Source: Brachypodius melanocephalos
Taxonomy: Eukaryota; Chordata; Aves; Passeriformes; Pycnonotidae
Direction of reading: 5' to 3'
NCBI GenBank assembly: GCA_013398615.1
Contig: VZSR01002420.1
Location: 1,506,242-1,570,241 of the forward strand
Length of the DNA: 64,000 bases
The stretch's first letter is position 1. Each line of letters begins with the position of its first letter. Positions 13,980 to 25,456 of the stretch are shown piece by piece. Position numbers and translations under genes: made by a program. Under the pieces are notes generated by a model, which was not told the origin of the DNA, searched no databases, and saw nothing but the letters and a program-made list of their open reading frames with translations.

Positions 13980-14260
13980 AAACTCCTCACCTCTCTTGAT
14001 ATTGCTAAATTTAATCTACTCTAGACTATTGCACAACTCATAGAAACAGCAGCCTAAAGACTATTAACACAAATGCTCCAGCAATATTTTACTTTTCTCT
14101 TTTCCTTCTATACAATAAGCACTTATTATAATGGAGAAATAGCTGCCTTTTGACAAAGCAGACCATATTTTAAGAGCATCAGTCAGGTGGTGGAGTTTAC
14201 AGTAAGAAAATTTTAAAAATATCTGTTATATGGAAGTAACGAAAGAAAAAGGTATCTGAC

Positions 14261-14364
14261 CTGGTGCAGACGTCCTTCCATGAAGAGTAGTTTCGTTGGG
14301 CAGGAGATCTTTTGAGTTGGAAGTGAATGGTGATTGTCTAAATGTGTCTTCAGAAAAGAAAGGG
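14261..14364 (-). CDS. ZNF827: ZNF827 exon 8: linker before the C-terminal fingers
   Basis: This 104-nt exon lies between acceptor TTCCTATAG (14365-14373) and donor GCACCAG/GTCAGA. It enters in phase 2 (completing Ser) and leaves in phase 1. The peptide is (S)PFFSEDTFRQSPFTSNSKD followed by LLPNETTLHGRTSAP, which follows human ZNF827 almost residue for residue. It is Ser/Thr/Pro-rich and probably disordered. The next expected block, starting near ETEKIVLEAGN and leading to the C-terminal finger cluster, is not found between here and position 1, so the following intron is at least about 14 kb. Confidence 0.95.
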
Positions 14365-17300
14365 CTATAGGAAAAAACAAGATGCCTTTTATTAAATAAA
14401 AGAGCAGTTAACAGAAGTAAATACAAATTTTGACCTCAACATCTTAATATTGTAAGAAATACCATCTTGTTAAAAAAACTGTTTGACTTACAGAATTCTT
14501 GCTGAAAAATGAGGCACTGTGCTTTGGTATAATTGTATTTCAGAGTGAAAACTGAAGTCCTCACAAAAGGCTTTTAGCTACATTTCAACATCTCACATTT
14601 GCTATATCACAATACAATACGGATCATTAAAATTAACAGTTCAAAAATTTGTTGTCCATTGTCATATCTGGAGAGGGGAATCAGGTAAGGTAAAAAATAT
14701 TATTATTTAATAATCTGAAGCATAACAGTAGTTATCTTTAACACAGAACTTTTCAAATATTAAGTTAAGATGCTGATAAGTTCTCTTCTGACATGGCCTT
14801 CCATGAATGAAACTGCCTCTGTGAATTTGATTTTTAAAGCAGGAAACAATTCATAAATTGAATGGGCAAATCCCAAAGAGTATAAAGCACAAAAATTACC
14901 AGCACAAAAATTACCATGATTCCAAAAAGAATATTTTGCTTTAGTTAGCAGGCAGAAAAAAAGTTAATTTCCATAGTGAAATGGCAACTCTGTCAAAGTA
15001 TTTTGTTTCTGCTCAAAGATCATAAGAGAAACAAGAATTCTTTGTCTGTAGTACAGACAGACATCAGCAAGAGGTACATAAAAAATTTCAAAACAGAAAA
15101 CTACAGTCTTTCTTGGAAAAATGCTTTCTAAGGCAATTTATTCCACCTGCATGAAAGCTATCAATTTCTTCTGAACAAAGTGAGAATCACTTTAAATCTG
15201 ATCTTTCCCAGACTGAGAATCCTTAACAGGCTGGTGTATAGTGGGTGTTTTAAAGGTGCAGGACAGGAGCCCAGAGCATTTCTGCAGCCTTTTCTTACCC
15301 AGGAATAAAATCCAATAATTTTTTCAGGATAAAGGACCTACTATAAGGTCTTCCAAGGTGTTGCACCGCAAGTAGTCTAGACTCAAAGTATGTGCCAGCT
15401 GCACCCAGTTGACCTCACCAGTCCAGATACCCAAAGTTTCTGTCCAAAAGGCATCACTTGCCTGTATTTTCCCTCGTGCAGTTTTTGTGCAGAGAGTGAA
15501 CAAGGTCTCTCCACCAAGTCACTTGTATTCTTAGTCAGACCTCTTCTGCCTCAGGGAAACTCGTTCATAATTTGTTGACTCGATTGTGAAACATTTTTGG
15601 CACCCACGTTGTTTTACTTTCCTATTAAGTTTTTTGGACATTATTCATTTTGTGTTGCTCCGCATGTGACAGTTAATGGGATATTTTGGTATTTCTGTAA
15701 AAGTTTGAACACATCCATAAGCAGTCAACATTAGTCTGTGCTGAAGGGGAAGGTGTGAAGTTGCCCCAAACCTGAACAGTTTGGAGAATGCCAATAGCTG
15801 GACAGTGCAGGATATTCCAGAAAACAAGTGACCAGGAGAAACCAAAACAGCTCCAACACACATGTGCAAAACTTCACTTCTTCCAAAACTCACACTCCCA
15901 CTCAGAGGTGACATAATACAAAACAGACTGACACTGTATAAAAATACACCATGATTTATTGCAACATTCCTCTCACTGGTTTAATAATGATTTGAAAGAA
16001 AAACAGCAATAAAAATGTTTTATTACTATTGTAACTCTTGAAAATCTTGTAATCTGCTCGGGTTTCCATGTTGGCCTTCCTGCTTGTGCCTTAGATTCAG
16101 TGACTGGGGCACCACTCACTGCTAGTTCTAAGCAGAACAGATGGTGCAGGGCTTATCTATTCAAGGTTAGGCCATAGATCATGAGCAGGTGCTGTTAAAG
16201 ACCACATTGTGTCATATCCCAAGGATTTGTCTCTCATCCATTGGCCTCTGGTGAATTATAGAACCACCCTTGGATATCTCTTTTCTGCCTTCCTCTAGAA
16301 TGGCAACTGAGTCTCTTCAGTGGTGGCCCTATTATTATTTCTATTTCAGCAGATATCCTCCAATTCCCAGTGCAAAGTATGGAGGGAGGAGCTCCTGCTT
16401 CACAGCCAGAAATGACACACATTGTCCTCAATCACTGTGCAAAGTCCTTTCTGACAAAGGCTAAGCTTTAGGATATTTTTTATTTTTCCTCTGGCTGCAC
16501 TTTTCCAGTTTCATGGCTACACAGTTCTCTAGATGATAGAAACTTATCTTGGCATCTTACACTGGTGCACTTGCTTCCAGATCACTTGCTTCTCCACTTT
16601 CTGTCTTCTCATCACACATGGCAGGCTCTACCATCTCACTCAGCCACTGAACTGTGAGGAAGCCTTGCCAGTTCCAGCTGCTTAAGCAAAGTCACATGGA
16701 AGTATATGCTGGCAAAGTCCAGGAATACTCACAGGAGGAACAGCAACAGACAGGTGACAGTTAGAAATGTTAATAAGGAATAAGACAGCAAAACGTGCTT
16801 GTGTGCCCCATCTTGCTGAGGTTTGGTGATTTAAGCCTCGCCAGTGACACAGCTAAATCTTTGTGCTTTCCAGCTACTCACAGGTGGACAACACTGACCT
16901 CACCTTGGCTCTCTGCAGCTGTCAGCACATTTCACACAGCAATTGTGATTCAAATGCCTTTCTGTCATTACTCCAAATGTGGGGTGGTGAGCCAAACTGC
17001 AACACCACATGTTTTCTTAATGCAGTCCAAGTGCCTCCATCCTCCACTGGCTGCTCCATCACATTCTATTTTTGAGAAGGCGTCATACCCTTACCAGTAA
17101 AGACTTCCAGCTGTTTATTTGGTTTAGGGTGGGTTGGCTTTTTTATTTTGGCAAGGTCTTTCAAGTCAATCTGTTTGAACTCGCAGGATTTAGTAGACTG
17201 ACTCACTTCCCCTCTCAAGAAGCTCTCCTCATTCATGTCTTCTTCTGCTGATAAATAGGCAAGATAAGAAAAGCACCCGGAGAAACTGAACCAGGCACTC

Positions 17301-18851
17301 AGCATTTCATGCTCTGATGGGTAGCAGCCACTGTAAGGACATCTCAGTAAAGCTCAAAACAAGTTTGACAACAGCCAACTGTGCTACCCTCTCAAAAGTT
17401 GGCAGCTAGAAGAAGGGCAAGTTATCTTTGAACTGTCCTCAACCTTTCCAATTGGAATTCTCTTTGATAGATCCAAAAGTAGCTCTGGATTCTCACACCA
17501 GTCCTGCTGGTAACATCATGAGACACTGAAATCTATTTTCAACTATTTGTCAGCCCGTCCCTGCAGCGCACCCTGGATGGCTAACGAGTAGTTGGACAAT
17601 GTGTGCATTTCTCTCTGTATCTCAGGTTTATGCTTTTTAAGTAGCAAGAAAGGCTGTGCAGGGTGCATATCCAACAAATTCCCACGCTAGCAAACATAGG
17701 AAGCATTAGCTGTAACCAGAAGCCAAAAGCTCAATTAAATTATCTTTCAACTTGTAACATCAAAAAGTCCCTAATGTACGTTTACTGAGCTGGTCAGATT
17801 ATTAAAAACAAGTTATTTATTGCAGCTACCATGAATTGGATAGGCCTAGAAATTTAAGTACAATGTATTTCAGAGACCTTTTCTTTGCAACTGAAAAGTT
17901 TTCCAGTCTGTCTGGGCAAAGTTGTTGTAAGTTAGCACTGAGAACTTCTGTAAAAGGGCTGCGGAGGCAGGAAGCCCTTACTCTATCTTTGAATGAACTC
18001 TTCATCACTTCAGTGTGCTCCATCTCCAACCCATCCACAACAGTTAGGGAACTTTCAGGTGGGAAATAAGTATATCCTTGCCAGTTCCTGTCTACTCCTT
18101 CTACCCTACACCAAGGGCTCTTAAGTCTTTACTAATTCCAGTTACCACTTACTGCATAAGAGCTTTAAATCTTCCCATAGGGACACCTCACCTTGCTGCT
18201 CATGGGTATGTAAACACCTTGTGGGCTTGTTCCCAGCCACAGTACTGTAAAGTGCACTTTTCTTTAACAGCACAGGCCACAATACAAACAGCTTTTTAAC
18301 TCCTGCTTAATTTAAATTATTGTAATAATGTAACTGTGATTTTTAACACATGTTTTGTTAGCGCTGTCTTACAGTCTGGCTTCTAAAAATTCATGTCCAG
18401 AATGTATTGAGATGACAGAAATACTAAATTGATTTTTTTCTAGAGAAATCTAGCTAGACAGAAGACAATCAAAATCACCTCTTCTTACATTCGTCCATGT
18501 CTTAAAATCCAGTTGTCAGCCTGGTCTTCCCTCAAGCACTGCATGTACCATGCAGTTTAAGTTTCAGTTTTTCTTGAAAAAAATAAAATAAATAATTCTT
18601 AAAATGATGTGTGACTACTTGATCAGAGGAGAACAGACAAAACCCCTTTGGGCCTTTTTGACTTATGGACCCTAAGCAATCAGATCTATAGTTGTAGCTT
18701 TTCAGATATGGGTTCCATGACTCATGGAAATATCTTACATTTGTACTATCAGGTCCCATTTGCAGGAGACAGACAGGTTTGAGCTCACGAGGCAAAAGGA
18801 GGCAATGCTATTTACAGAGCAGCTTTGCAGGTAACCATGGGCTGTACTTAC
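14365..18851 (-). other. ZNF827 intron 7
   Basis: A 4.5-kb intron between exons 7 and 8 that contains the candidate exon at 17095-17247. No transposon was recognised. The rest is AT-rich with only short open frames. Confidence 0.85.
17095..17247 (-). CDS. Candidate unassigned coding exon inside ZNF827 intron 7
   Basis: The minus strand shows an exon-like block with a pyrimidine-rich acceptor (TCTTGCCTATTTATCAG, 17248-17264), an alternative NAGNAG acceptor one codon later (start 17244), and a strong donor TTTACTG/GTAAGG. It is 153 or 150 nt, phase 1-1, with no stop in that frame. The peptide starts (A)EEDMNEESFLRGEV, then SQSTKSCEFKQIDLKDL, then AKIKKPTHPKPNKQ, and ends LEVFT. I do not recognise it in human ZNF827. 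It cannot follow exon 7 in frame (phase 2 gives a stop after six codons), but it can follow exon 6. Its exit phase fits an exon beginning like the expected exon 9. Alternatives are a frame-disrupting poison exon, an alternative last exon (the frame stops at 17066), or chance. No homology search was possible. Confidence 0.4.
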
Positions 18852-18909
18852 CTGGCTGTAGTTCTGATGGTGTTATCTTTATTGTGGTTGTGCTCTTTGC
18901 TCACCTTTT
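18852..18909 (-). CDS. ZNF827: ZNF827 exon 7: 58-nt small exon
   Basis: This is a very short exon found by matching the expected protein. It has acceptor CTCTGCAG (18910-18917) and donor GCCAG/GTAAGT. It reads (E)KVSKEHNHNKDNTIRTTA(S), compared with the recalled human KVSKEHN-HTKENTIRTTT. It enters in phase 1 and leaves in phase 2, so its 58 nt are needed to bring exon 6 into frame with exon 8; skipping it alone shifts the frame. The exon is too short for simple ORF calling. It encodes a polar, basic linker with no recognised domain. Confidence 0.94.
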
Positions 18910-19595
18910 CTGCAGAGGAACACATATGAGTTTTGTGATAAGCATATGTCAGATTTTATTCAGCAGAACTATTTTAATGCTTTCAGGTAACAGTATAACT
19001 CAGGATAATTTGGGGTAAATGGTTCCAGCATGATTAGACAATAGGCACGACTTTATTTAAATTAACACCCAACAAGTTTTTTCAGCTCCACATAGTGTTA
19101 GAGCTCCATGCAGAGTGTGTGATGCAAGTGTTCACTGAAAACAGTGCTGGTTCCACAGCATTTAAGTGAGAAATGAAGTTCACCTTCTTTGCCAAGGGAA
19201 GTGGGCAGTGCAGCCCCAGGAGTGCTGCATCCTGCAGCCACTGGCCACTGAGGCCAGGAACTGCCATCTGCAGATTCCCCTCTCAGGGATCAAAGCAGTT
19301 GTCACAAATTATTTAATTAGCTTTCAAAAATACAGGAGCTGAACTCTGGCTTTTCCAACTCTGTTGAAATACTGTGAACCTGACCTGACTGCCACAGTGC
19401 TTTAAAGCATATGCAAACTATGGAGGACATTTGGCAAGGCCTCTGTATTCCCAATGTGAGGGTAGAAAGGTCTAACTCCTATTAGTTTTCAGTCCTGGCG
19501 ATCTCACGGTTTCATAGAACTTTGAGGCAACACAAAAAAAAAAAATCTCATTTTGCTCTTTACCTCCAGCTACTGAGCAGTTGCTCTGGATTTAC
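18910..19595 (-). other. ZNF827 intron 6
   Basis: A short 686-nt intron between exon 6 and the 58-nt exon 7, bounded by GTAAAT and TCTGCAG. It contains a poly(A)-type run near 19532-19545. Nothing else was recognised. Confidence 0.9.
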
Positions 19596-19844
19596 CTGAC
19601 AGCTGGAAGAGCAGCTCAGAGGCCATCTTCACTGAAATGTCCTGGCTGAAGAGATTCCTCTCTGGGAGCACACGGCCTTCGGGTGCCTTGGGGACGCGCT
19701 CGCTGATGTCCCTCCCCAGTAAAGTGCTGTAGCCAACGTTTTGGCTGGGTTGGCTGGGTGACACCGAAGCCTGCGAGTCGTGGATGTCGACTTCCATCGG
19801 CTCTTCTTTGATCTTCACCATCTGGGTTTCCTTGAAACTCTCGG
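19596..19844 (-). CDS. ZNF827: ZNF827 exon 6: SUMO-type motif and repeat motif 3
   Basis: This 249-nt, symmetric phase 1-1 exon has acceptor TTTGCAG (19845-19851) and donor CTGTCAG/GTAAAT. It translates as (A)ESFKETQMVKIKEEPMEVD, then SVSPSQPSQNVGYSTL, then PEGRVLPERNLFSQ, and ends DISVKMASELLFQLS. IKEEP is a strong sumoylation-type consensus. The final motif is the third copy of the one closing exons 4 and 5. Human ZNF827 has the same order of blocks. The exon is more GC- and CpG-rich than the surrounding intron (several CG dinucleotides in 19660-19800). The final partial codon G joins AA of exon 7 to make Glu. Confidence 0.96.
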
Positions 19845-21384
19845 CTGCAAATACGTATTTAAAAAAAAAAAAAAGAATAAACAGCCGCCGTAATTATTTA
19901 ATTAGGCTGTAATTTTTCAGAGTGCTCAAAGCAGAAATCACAATTACCAAGTCATAATTTGTGTACTGCGTCCCTGCAAATGGGAAGGGAAGCAAGCAGC
20001 TGACAGCCTCAGTATTCTTCTGGCTGTTATAAATAGAAGCAAGCTCTTGAAAATATTTTTTCAAACTAGAAAGCAGAAAACAGTTGCATATTTGCAAATA
20101 TGAGAGTTATATCACTTTCTATGAATGCTGTGTGTGTGATGACACACCAGTTAGTGAAGCTTTGTTTCTATTTATTAAATGAAGTTGCAGCTTCACACCA
20201 GCACTAAGGCAGGCACTGAAGGCCTCTTACAAACTCCAAATTACTCTGTATCAGCAGAAGTACCAGCACTGACAGAAGGATCAGTATGGGGATGGGGCAG
20301 AGGAGGAAACCTCATCTTCTCCTCTTCCACTCTCTTTCTCTTTCATGGAAAATTCCAGACAACCATGTAACCTGTTGGTTACACCTGCACAAGCCTTCGA
20401 GATGAGATGAGTATTCTGGGGCTCATCCTTCTCTCAAGGCTGACAGATATTCTCTCATACATTACAAGGTTCATTAACCTTAATGAACAGTTTTCTTAAG
20501 TTCATATCCTCCCCCCCTTGCCTTCCTCTCCAGTGTCCCAGGTCTAGCAAACAAAACCATAGTCTGGGAAGACAATTTCTACACTTGAGATTCCTTGGGT
20601 GTTGCTGAATGCTTTGGTTTGGCTGCAAGATAAGTGATCACTTTTTTTACTCAGAATAAAACCCCTGAAATCTCAAAATCAAGGCTCCAAGGTAATTTGT
20701 TTACAACACCCCAAATACCTATACAGCCTTTTTGATTCAGACTTTCTGCTGTGAAAAGAGAAGTAGAATTTAGTTTCAGAAAAAGAGAATAATTTTTTTT
20801 TCCTAGTGATTTTCATTCAGAACACTCCTGGAAGGGCACTGGTATCATGGCAGAACTCCCCAGTGAGGTGATGCTTCTGCTGGCTGGATGCTGACCAGAA
20901 ACTCCAGAGACAGACAGCATAAAAAAGGCAATATGCCTGGAGAACCAAGAATATAAATAAATACATGAACAGAGTTAAATACCAGAAGGAACACCCAGGT
21001 AAGGAATCATTCCAACAAAATTTGTTTGCTCTGTTTTTCCTATCCTCTCTAACTCATGTGTGAGTGTGTCAGCTTCACAGATTTTATTTCAAGTGTGAAA
21101 GATTCAGGCCTTTCATTTTCAATTACCCAATATTACAGTGGATTGCTGAGGCACCAAAACATGGTCTGGTTATCCCCAAAAACATTTTCAACTTCCTCAG
21201 CTTGTTGGTGTCCTGTTGTCTCCTCCAGCAAAAGATGGAGAGAATCCCTTTATCATGAAGGCATTAAGCATTCTACCTAAAATTAAACTGATTGGTATCA
21301 CCAAGTCCTTTTTATTACCTCGGGTTTTGCCTCTCTCCACACTCCTGGAGTAGAGAGAAAGTGGCTTTACTTCCTACAGCTCTT

Positions 21385-21407
21385 AAAAAAAAAAAAAAAA
21401 AAAAAAA
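21385..21407. repeat. Poly(A) tract (23 nt)
   Basis: An uninterrupted A23 run in intron 5. No recognised retroposon precedes it. Confidence 0.95.
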
Positions 21408-23384
21408 GAAGCCAGGAGATAAAAGCCACTTGGGTATGTTCCAGGAACAATTTACATGAAGTGCTTTCAATCTTTTCTTATGACATTTCTTGACCTTTAA
21501 AAGACACATATAAACATTGATAAAAATCTTTACCATCTACTATCCACAGATACGTCTCAGACTTCAGAAATTTCTATAGTGAATTCTCAGCTGAAAACCA
21601 GTTAGAAATATCATAATGCTTTTTTTTTTGTCCTGTTAAGAAGATTTTTCTCTTTTTAAAATTTTGTTTAAAGCTTCCATTACTCTCTTATTATAAAATC
21701 ACAGAACCTTGCATCTGTGTTTAAAAGTGTAAAAATAGCATGCTGTGCATTGAAAGTGAACACAGAACAGCAAAGGAACGCATCAGGTAACAGTGTCAAT
21801 CAAAAGCTCAGGTAACTCCGCAAACAAATGAGTTCTTCAGATGCCTGACAGACTGAGCTCTGCACCCAGCTGCCAAATTTAGGTGCAGAGTCAAGCTGAC
21901 CTCTGCTGCTCTCTCTGCTTTTAAAATATTCTTTCTATTTCTGTTCCTGCTCCACACAGTTTAATTCCCTGTCCTGCAAATGCTTTTGTATCAGACGAAC
22001 TGATAGGACCCCAACTAAGGCAAGAGTCAAGCAATACCAGTGACCTCTCCCTCACCACCAGTGAGCACTGCAATTGCCCTAACTAAATCTACATATTTGA
22101 TCATTTCCTTTGACCTTTATCTTCCCAGCTGCACCCTTTTGATCTGACAGAATGTCCCTGCCAAATGTGAATTCTGTCGTATTCTAAATCCCCAAAGCAA
22201 ACACACAAAGAGAAGACTAAAGGAGGGTTTCTGATAATTTTACAAGAGCTAATCAAAGGGAAACACAGTCAGTCTGTCCCAAAAGCAGCAATCACGGGCA
22301 TAAAAACCTGCTGTGCTAGATCTTGTGCTGGCAAAATACTGTAATTAAGGTTATGCCCATATCTGTCCCACCATATAGGCAGTCAAACTCCAGCTTCTGG
22401 AGGATTATTTTCTCTTCTGTGCTCTTCATTGTGGAGTAAGGTGATAGCCCTTATTTCTTTACATAGGTATCTCACATGGTTATAGTGCAGCTAAGGTTTT
22501 TCAAGTCAAGTACAGGTATACAAAAAGGTCCCCTGCTTTAAATAACAAAATCATTTTATCTTTGACTTTTATAGCAGACCTAGCAGATGAGCTGGTTAAA
22601 TAATCTGCAATGTATCAGAATATGAAGCTGGTATATGAGAGTTAGGTTTTTTCCTTCAGGTCAGATTTCTATAATAGTACAGCAAAATCTGTGGGCTAAA
22701 AAGACTCAAATAGCTCAGAAGTATCCAGACCATGATCTCCAAAATACAGTATGCTATTCATTCTAAACTAACCTGGGTGAGGCTCAGAATAACAGCACAG
22801 CAGTGCTGAGACTCTTCATAGGGCAAAAGATGAACTAAATCACCCAATATGTCTTTTTCTGCTATTAACTGTGATACAGAAACACTTTAACAAAATAAGA
22901 GAAAACTATTTTATACATGGAGGTACTTTATCAAGCCACAGAGATGCTGTTTCTTTATAGAGCAGTGTAACTTTTAATCATCTTATCTACGAAAGCCTTA
23001 ATGAATGTCATCCTATTCACATTGGGTGAGACAATTTGCCACATCAGATATGAAAAATAGAGTACTGGACAGGATTGTTCCAGGAGGAAGCAACTTCTTC
23101 CACAGTTTTCAGGTTCTCTGGCATTCACAACTACAAGGAATCAGAAAGTAGTGATACTTGCTAAAAAACCCCTCCAAACCTAGAACAGCAGAAATGTACA
23201 ACAATACTTGTGCTACCTAAAAGCTTAGGGTACATTTATCTCTGAAGGCCTGACAGTGTCACCTCTGTAAGGTGCAGCAGTAAGAGCACTTCTGAAATTT
23301 AGTCTCAGGCAACACCACTCTACAGCCTAGAACAGAGGCTGGCAAGTTCTAGAAAGACCTTATTCAATCTCTCTGGAAGCTGGG

Positions 23385-24035
23385 ACTATCACAACCCAGC
23401 TCCAACTGAGCACAAGTCAGCAAAGTGCCCTTGTGGCATCCAAGGCCAACCCTATTTTGGGCCACATTATCAGATCTCAGCCATCAGGCAGAGGGAGGAG
23501 ACTCTTACCCTCTGTTCTGCACTTATGAGGCTGCATTTAGGGTATTGTGCCCAATCTGGGGCGCCCTCAGTACAGGACAGACACTGACACCCCCAGAGCA
23601 TGTTCAGTGGAAGGCAACCAAGGTTGTCAGAGGGCTGCTGCAAGACTGAGGAGGAGAACATCTGTAAGAACTGGGTTTCTTCAGCCTCAAGAAAACAACA
23701 CTAAGGGGACACATTATTGCTCCAACAGCTCTCTAAGGAATAAAGGGAAGGTGTAGAGAAACTAAAGTCAGACTTGTCTCATAAATGCACAGTGTTTATA
23801 TGAGTCAACACACAAGCTGGAACATGGGGAATTCTGTTTATACATATGGGAAAAAGAATTCCCATCAGGATGGGGAAATACTGACACACGTTGCTGAGAG
23901 AAGTTGGGTTCTCCATCCCTGAACACGTTCTAAACTTGGTAAGACCCTCAGCAGCCTGCCTGGCTTGACCTGCTCTGAGCAAAGGTCTGGAACAGATGAC
24001 CCTGGAGATCCCCTGCAAACAAAATAATTTCATAA
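23385..24035 (+). mobile_element. CR1 LINE, 3' portion
   Basis: The block runs from ACTGAGCACAAGTCAGCAAA through GGCTGCATTTAGGGTATTGT, GGGGCGCCCTCAGTACAGGA and GGTTGTCAGAGGGCTGCTGC to CCATCCCTGAACACGTTCTA and CTGGAGATCCCCTGCAAAC. It keeps the CR1 order but is diverged and lacks the terminal octamers. The 5' limit is approximate. Confidence 0.75.
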
Positions 24036-24348
24036 ACCTTCAGCACTGGCCAGCTGCAGGTTCATCTTGAGAACTTTCAAAAGGAAGATAACACTTGTTT
24101 TAATGCAGCACTAGAAATTTTTCTTAATGTCCACTCTGAAGTTCCCAAACTGCAACTGGCAGCTGTTAAACCTTCTTTTACCATCTGCCAGCAGGGAGAA
24201 GAGTTTAACTCCACCCCTTTTCCGAGTTTCCTTTAAGGAGGTGCAGGCTGCAATTAGATTGGCCTTTAGTTCCCCGGGCCAGACTGAAAGGCTCAGCTCC
24301 CCCAATGCCTTCCAGCACAGGGAAGCCATGACCTGATGGACCTGATCA

Positions 24349-24747
24349 GAAGGTTGGAACACTTTCCCTGTGGAGACTGACTGAAAGCTGGGGTTGTCCA
24401 GCCTGGAGAAGGGAAGGTTCCAGGGAGACCTTACAGCAGCCTTTCAGTACTTAAAGCAGGCTTGTAAGAGAGGTCAGGACAGACTTTTTAGCCTGTTGTG
24501 ATGGGGCAGGAGGCAGTGGTTTTAACCCAAAAGAGTTTAGATTCAGACTCTATATAAGGGAACAATTTTTTACAACATGATGGTTGAAACATGGGAACAG
24601 GTTGCCCATCCCTGGAAACGTTCAAGGTCAGGTAGGATGGGGCTCTGAGCAACCTGATCTTGATGAAAATGTTCCTGCTTGTTGCTGAGGAGCTGGATTG
24701 GATGACCTTTAAAGGTCCCTTCCATCCCAGACCATTCTGTGATTCCA
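24349..24747 (+). mobile_element. CR1 LINE, 3' end (second copy)
   Basis: This copy is well preserved: CTGGGGTTGTCCAGCCTGGA, GGTTCCAGGGAGACCTTACA, GGAACAGGTTGCCCATCCCT, GGATGGGGCTCTGAGCAACC, GATTGGATGACCTTTAAAGG and the tail CCATTCTGTGATTCC. It has the same orientation as the copy about 310 bases upstream but overlaps the same part of the element, so it is a separate insertion. Confidence 0.88.
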
Positions 24748-25440
24748 TGCAGTACTCACACGCTCTGTGGGAACACTGAACATACCCTTCCTAATGCAGC
24801 ACGCTCTGCTTTTCCCATTATTTGAGATAGAAGTCAAAGGTAAGGGATAGATTTCATAAAAAACACAAGTCATACAGTAAATATTGCTTTGGCTGACACA
24901 ACAGCTATCCAATAACCTTGCACTGCCAAAATCAAATGAATACTTGTTAAATCATTGCTGTTTCTTCCCACCATTTTATTCAAAACTTCACTCTGTGACT
25001 AAAATTCTAAGTTGCTCATATTTGCTGAAATGCCCACCAGCTTTACAAATCAACTTTATGAATCAACTTAGAGAAGAAAGCTTTTCCCATATGTCTCACA
25101 AATTGGACTCATGTACCAGTCTCCACAATGAAGCAGACAGGGGTAACTAGTGAGTCAACTTGTACCAACTTCAAAAGCTTTCAGCACGGAGAATCAGGCA
25201 TTTTGTTATGCTAATTGTTCTGATTTGCTAGAAATAAACATGCCCTAAAACAGCTTAAATAAAACCTCAGAGGTAGGGAACAGTTGGCAAGCCCTGAAGG
25301 TTCTGCTACAGAGACACAGCAAGGAACATCTGACGTTCCCTAGGGCGCTGTGCTTGATGCTTTATTTTGCTAGTATTTTTTTCAAACTGCTGTTTTAGAT
25401 AAGACGATGTCAATGAATCAAGGTAACAGGATCCTGCATT

Positions 25441-25456
25441 AAAAAAAAAAAAAAAA
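25441..25456. repeat. Poly(A) tract
   Basis: A16 run in intron 5. Confidence 0.9.

Larger units (their letters stand above)
1..14260 (-). other. ZNF827 intron 8 (partial)
   Basis: More than 14 kb downstream of exon 8 without a recognisable zinc-finger exon. It contains an old minus-strand CR1/L3-like remnant (5015-6060), a CR1 3' end (8425-8832), a CA microsatellite (13941-13974), poly(T) runs (2018-2033 and 3172-3196), a CpG-retaining stretch that is open in several frames (7040-7430), and a 20-bp perfect palindrome (12531-12550). Confidence 0.75.

Noticed and set aside
13712..13990. Minus-strand frame with a Cys-Val run
   Set aside because: Produced by the CA microsatellite at 13941-13974.
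14503..14562. Possible exon between acceptor GACTTCAG and donor TTCT/GTAAGT, with a peptide (KYNYTKA) faintly like the expected exon 7
   Set aside because: The phase does not join to exon 8, and the true exon 7 with a near-exact match was then found at 18852-18909.
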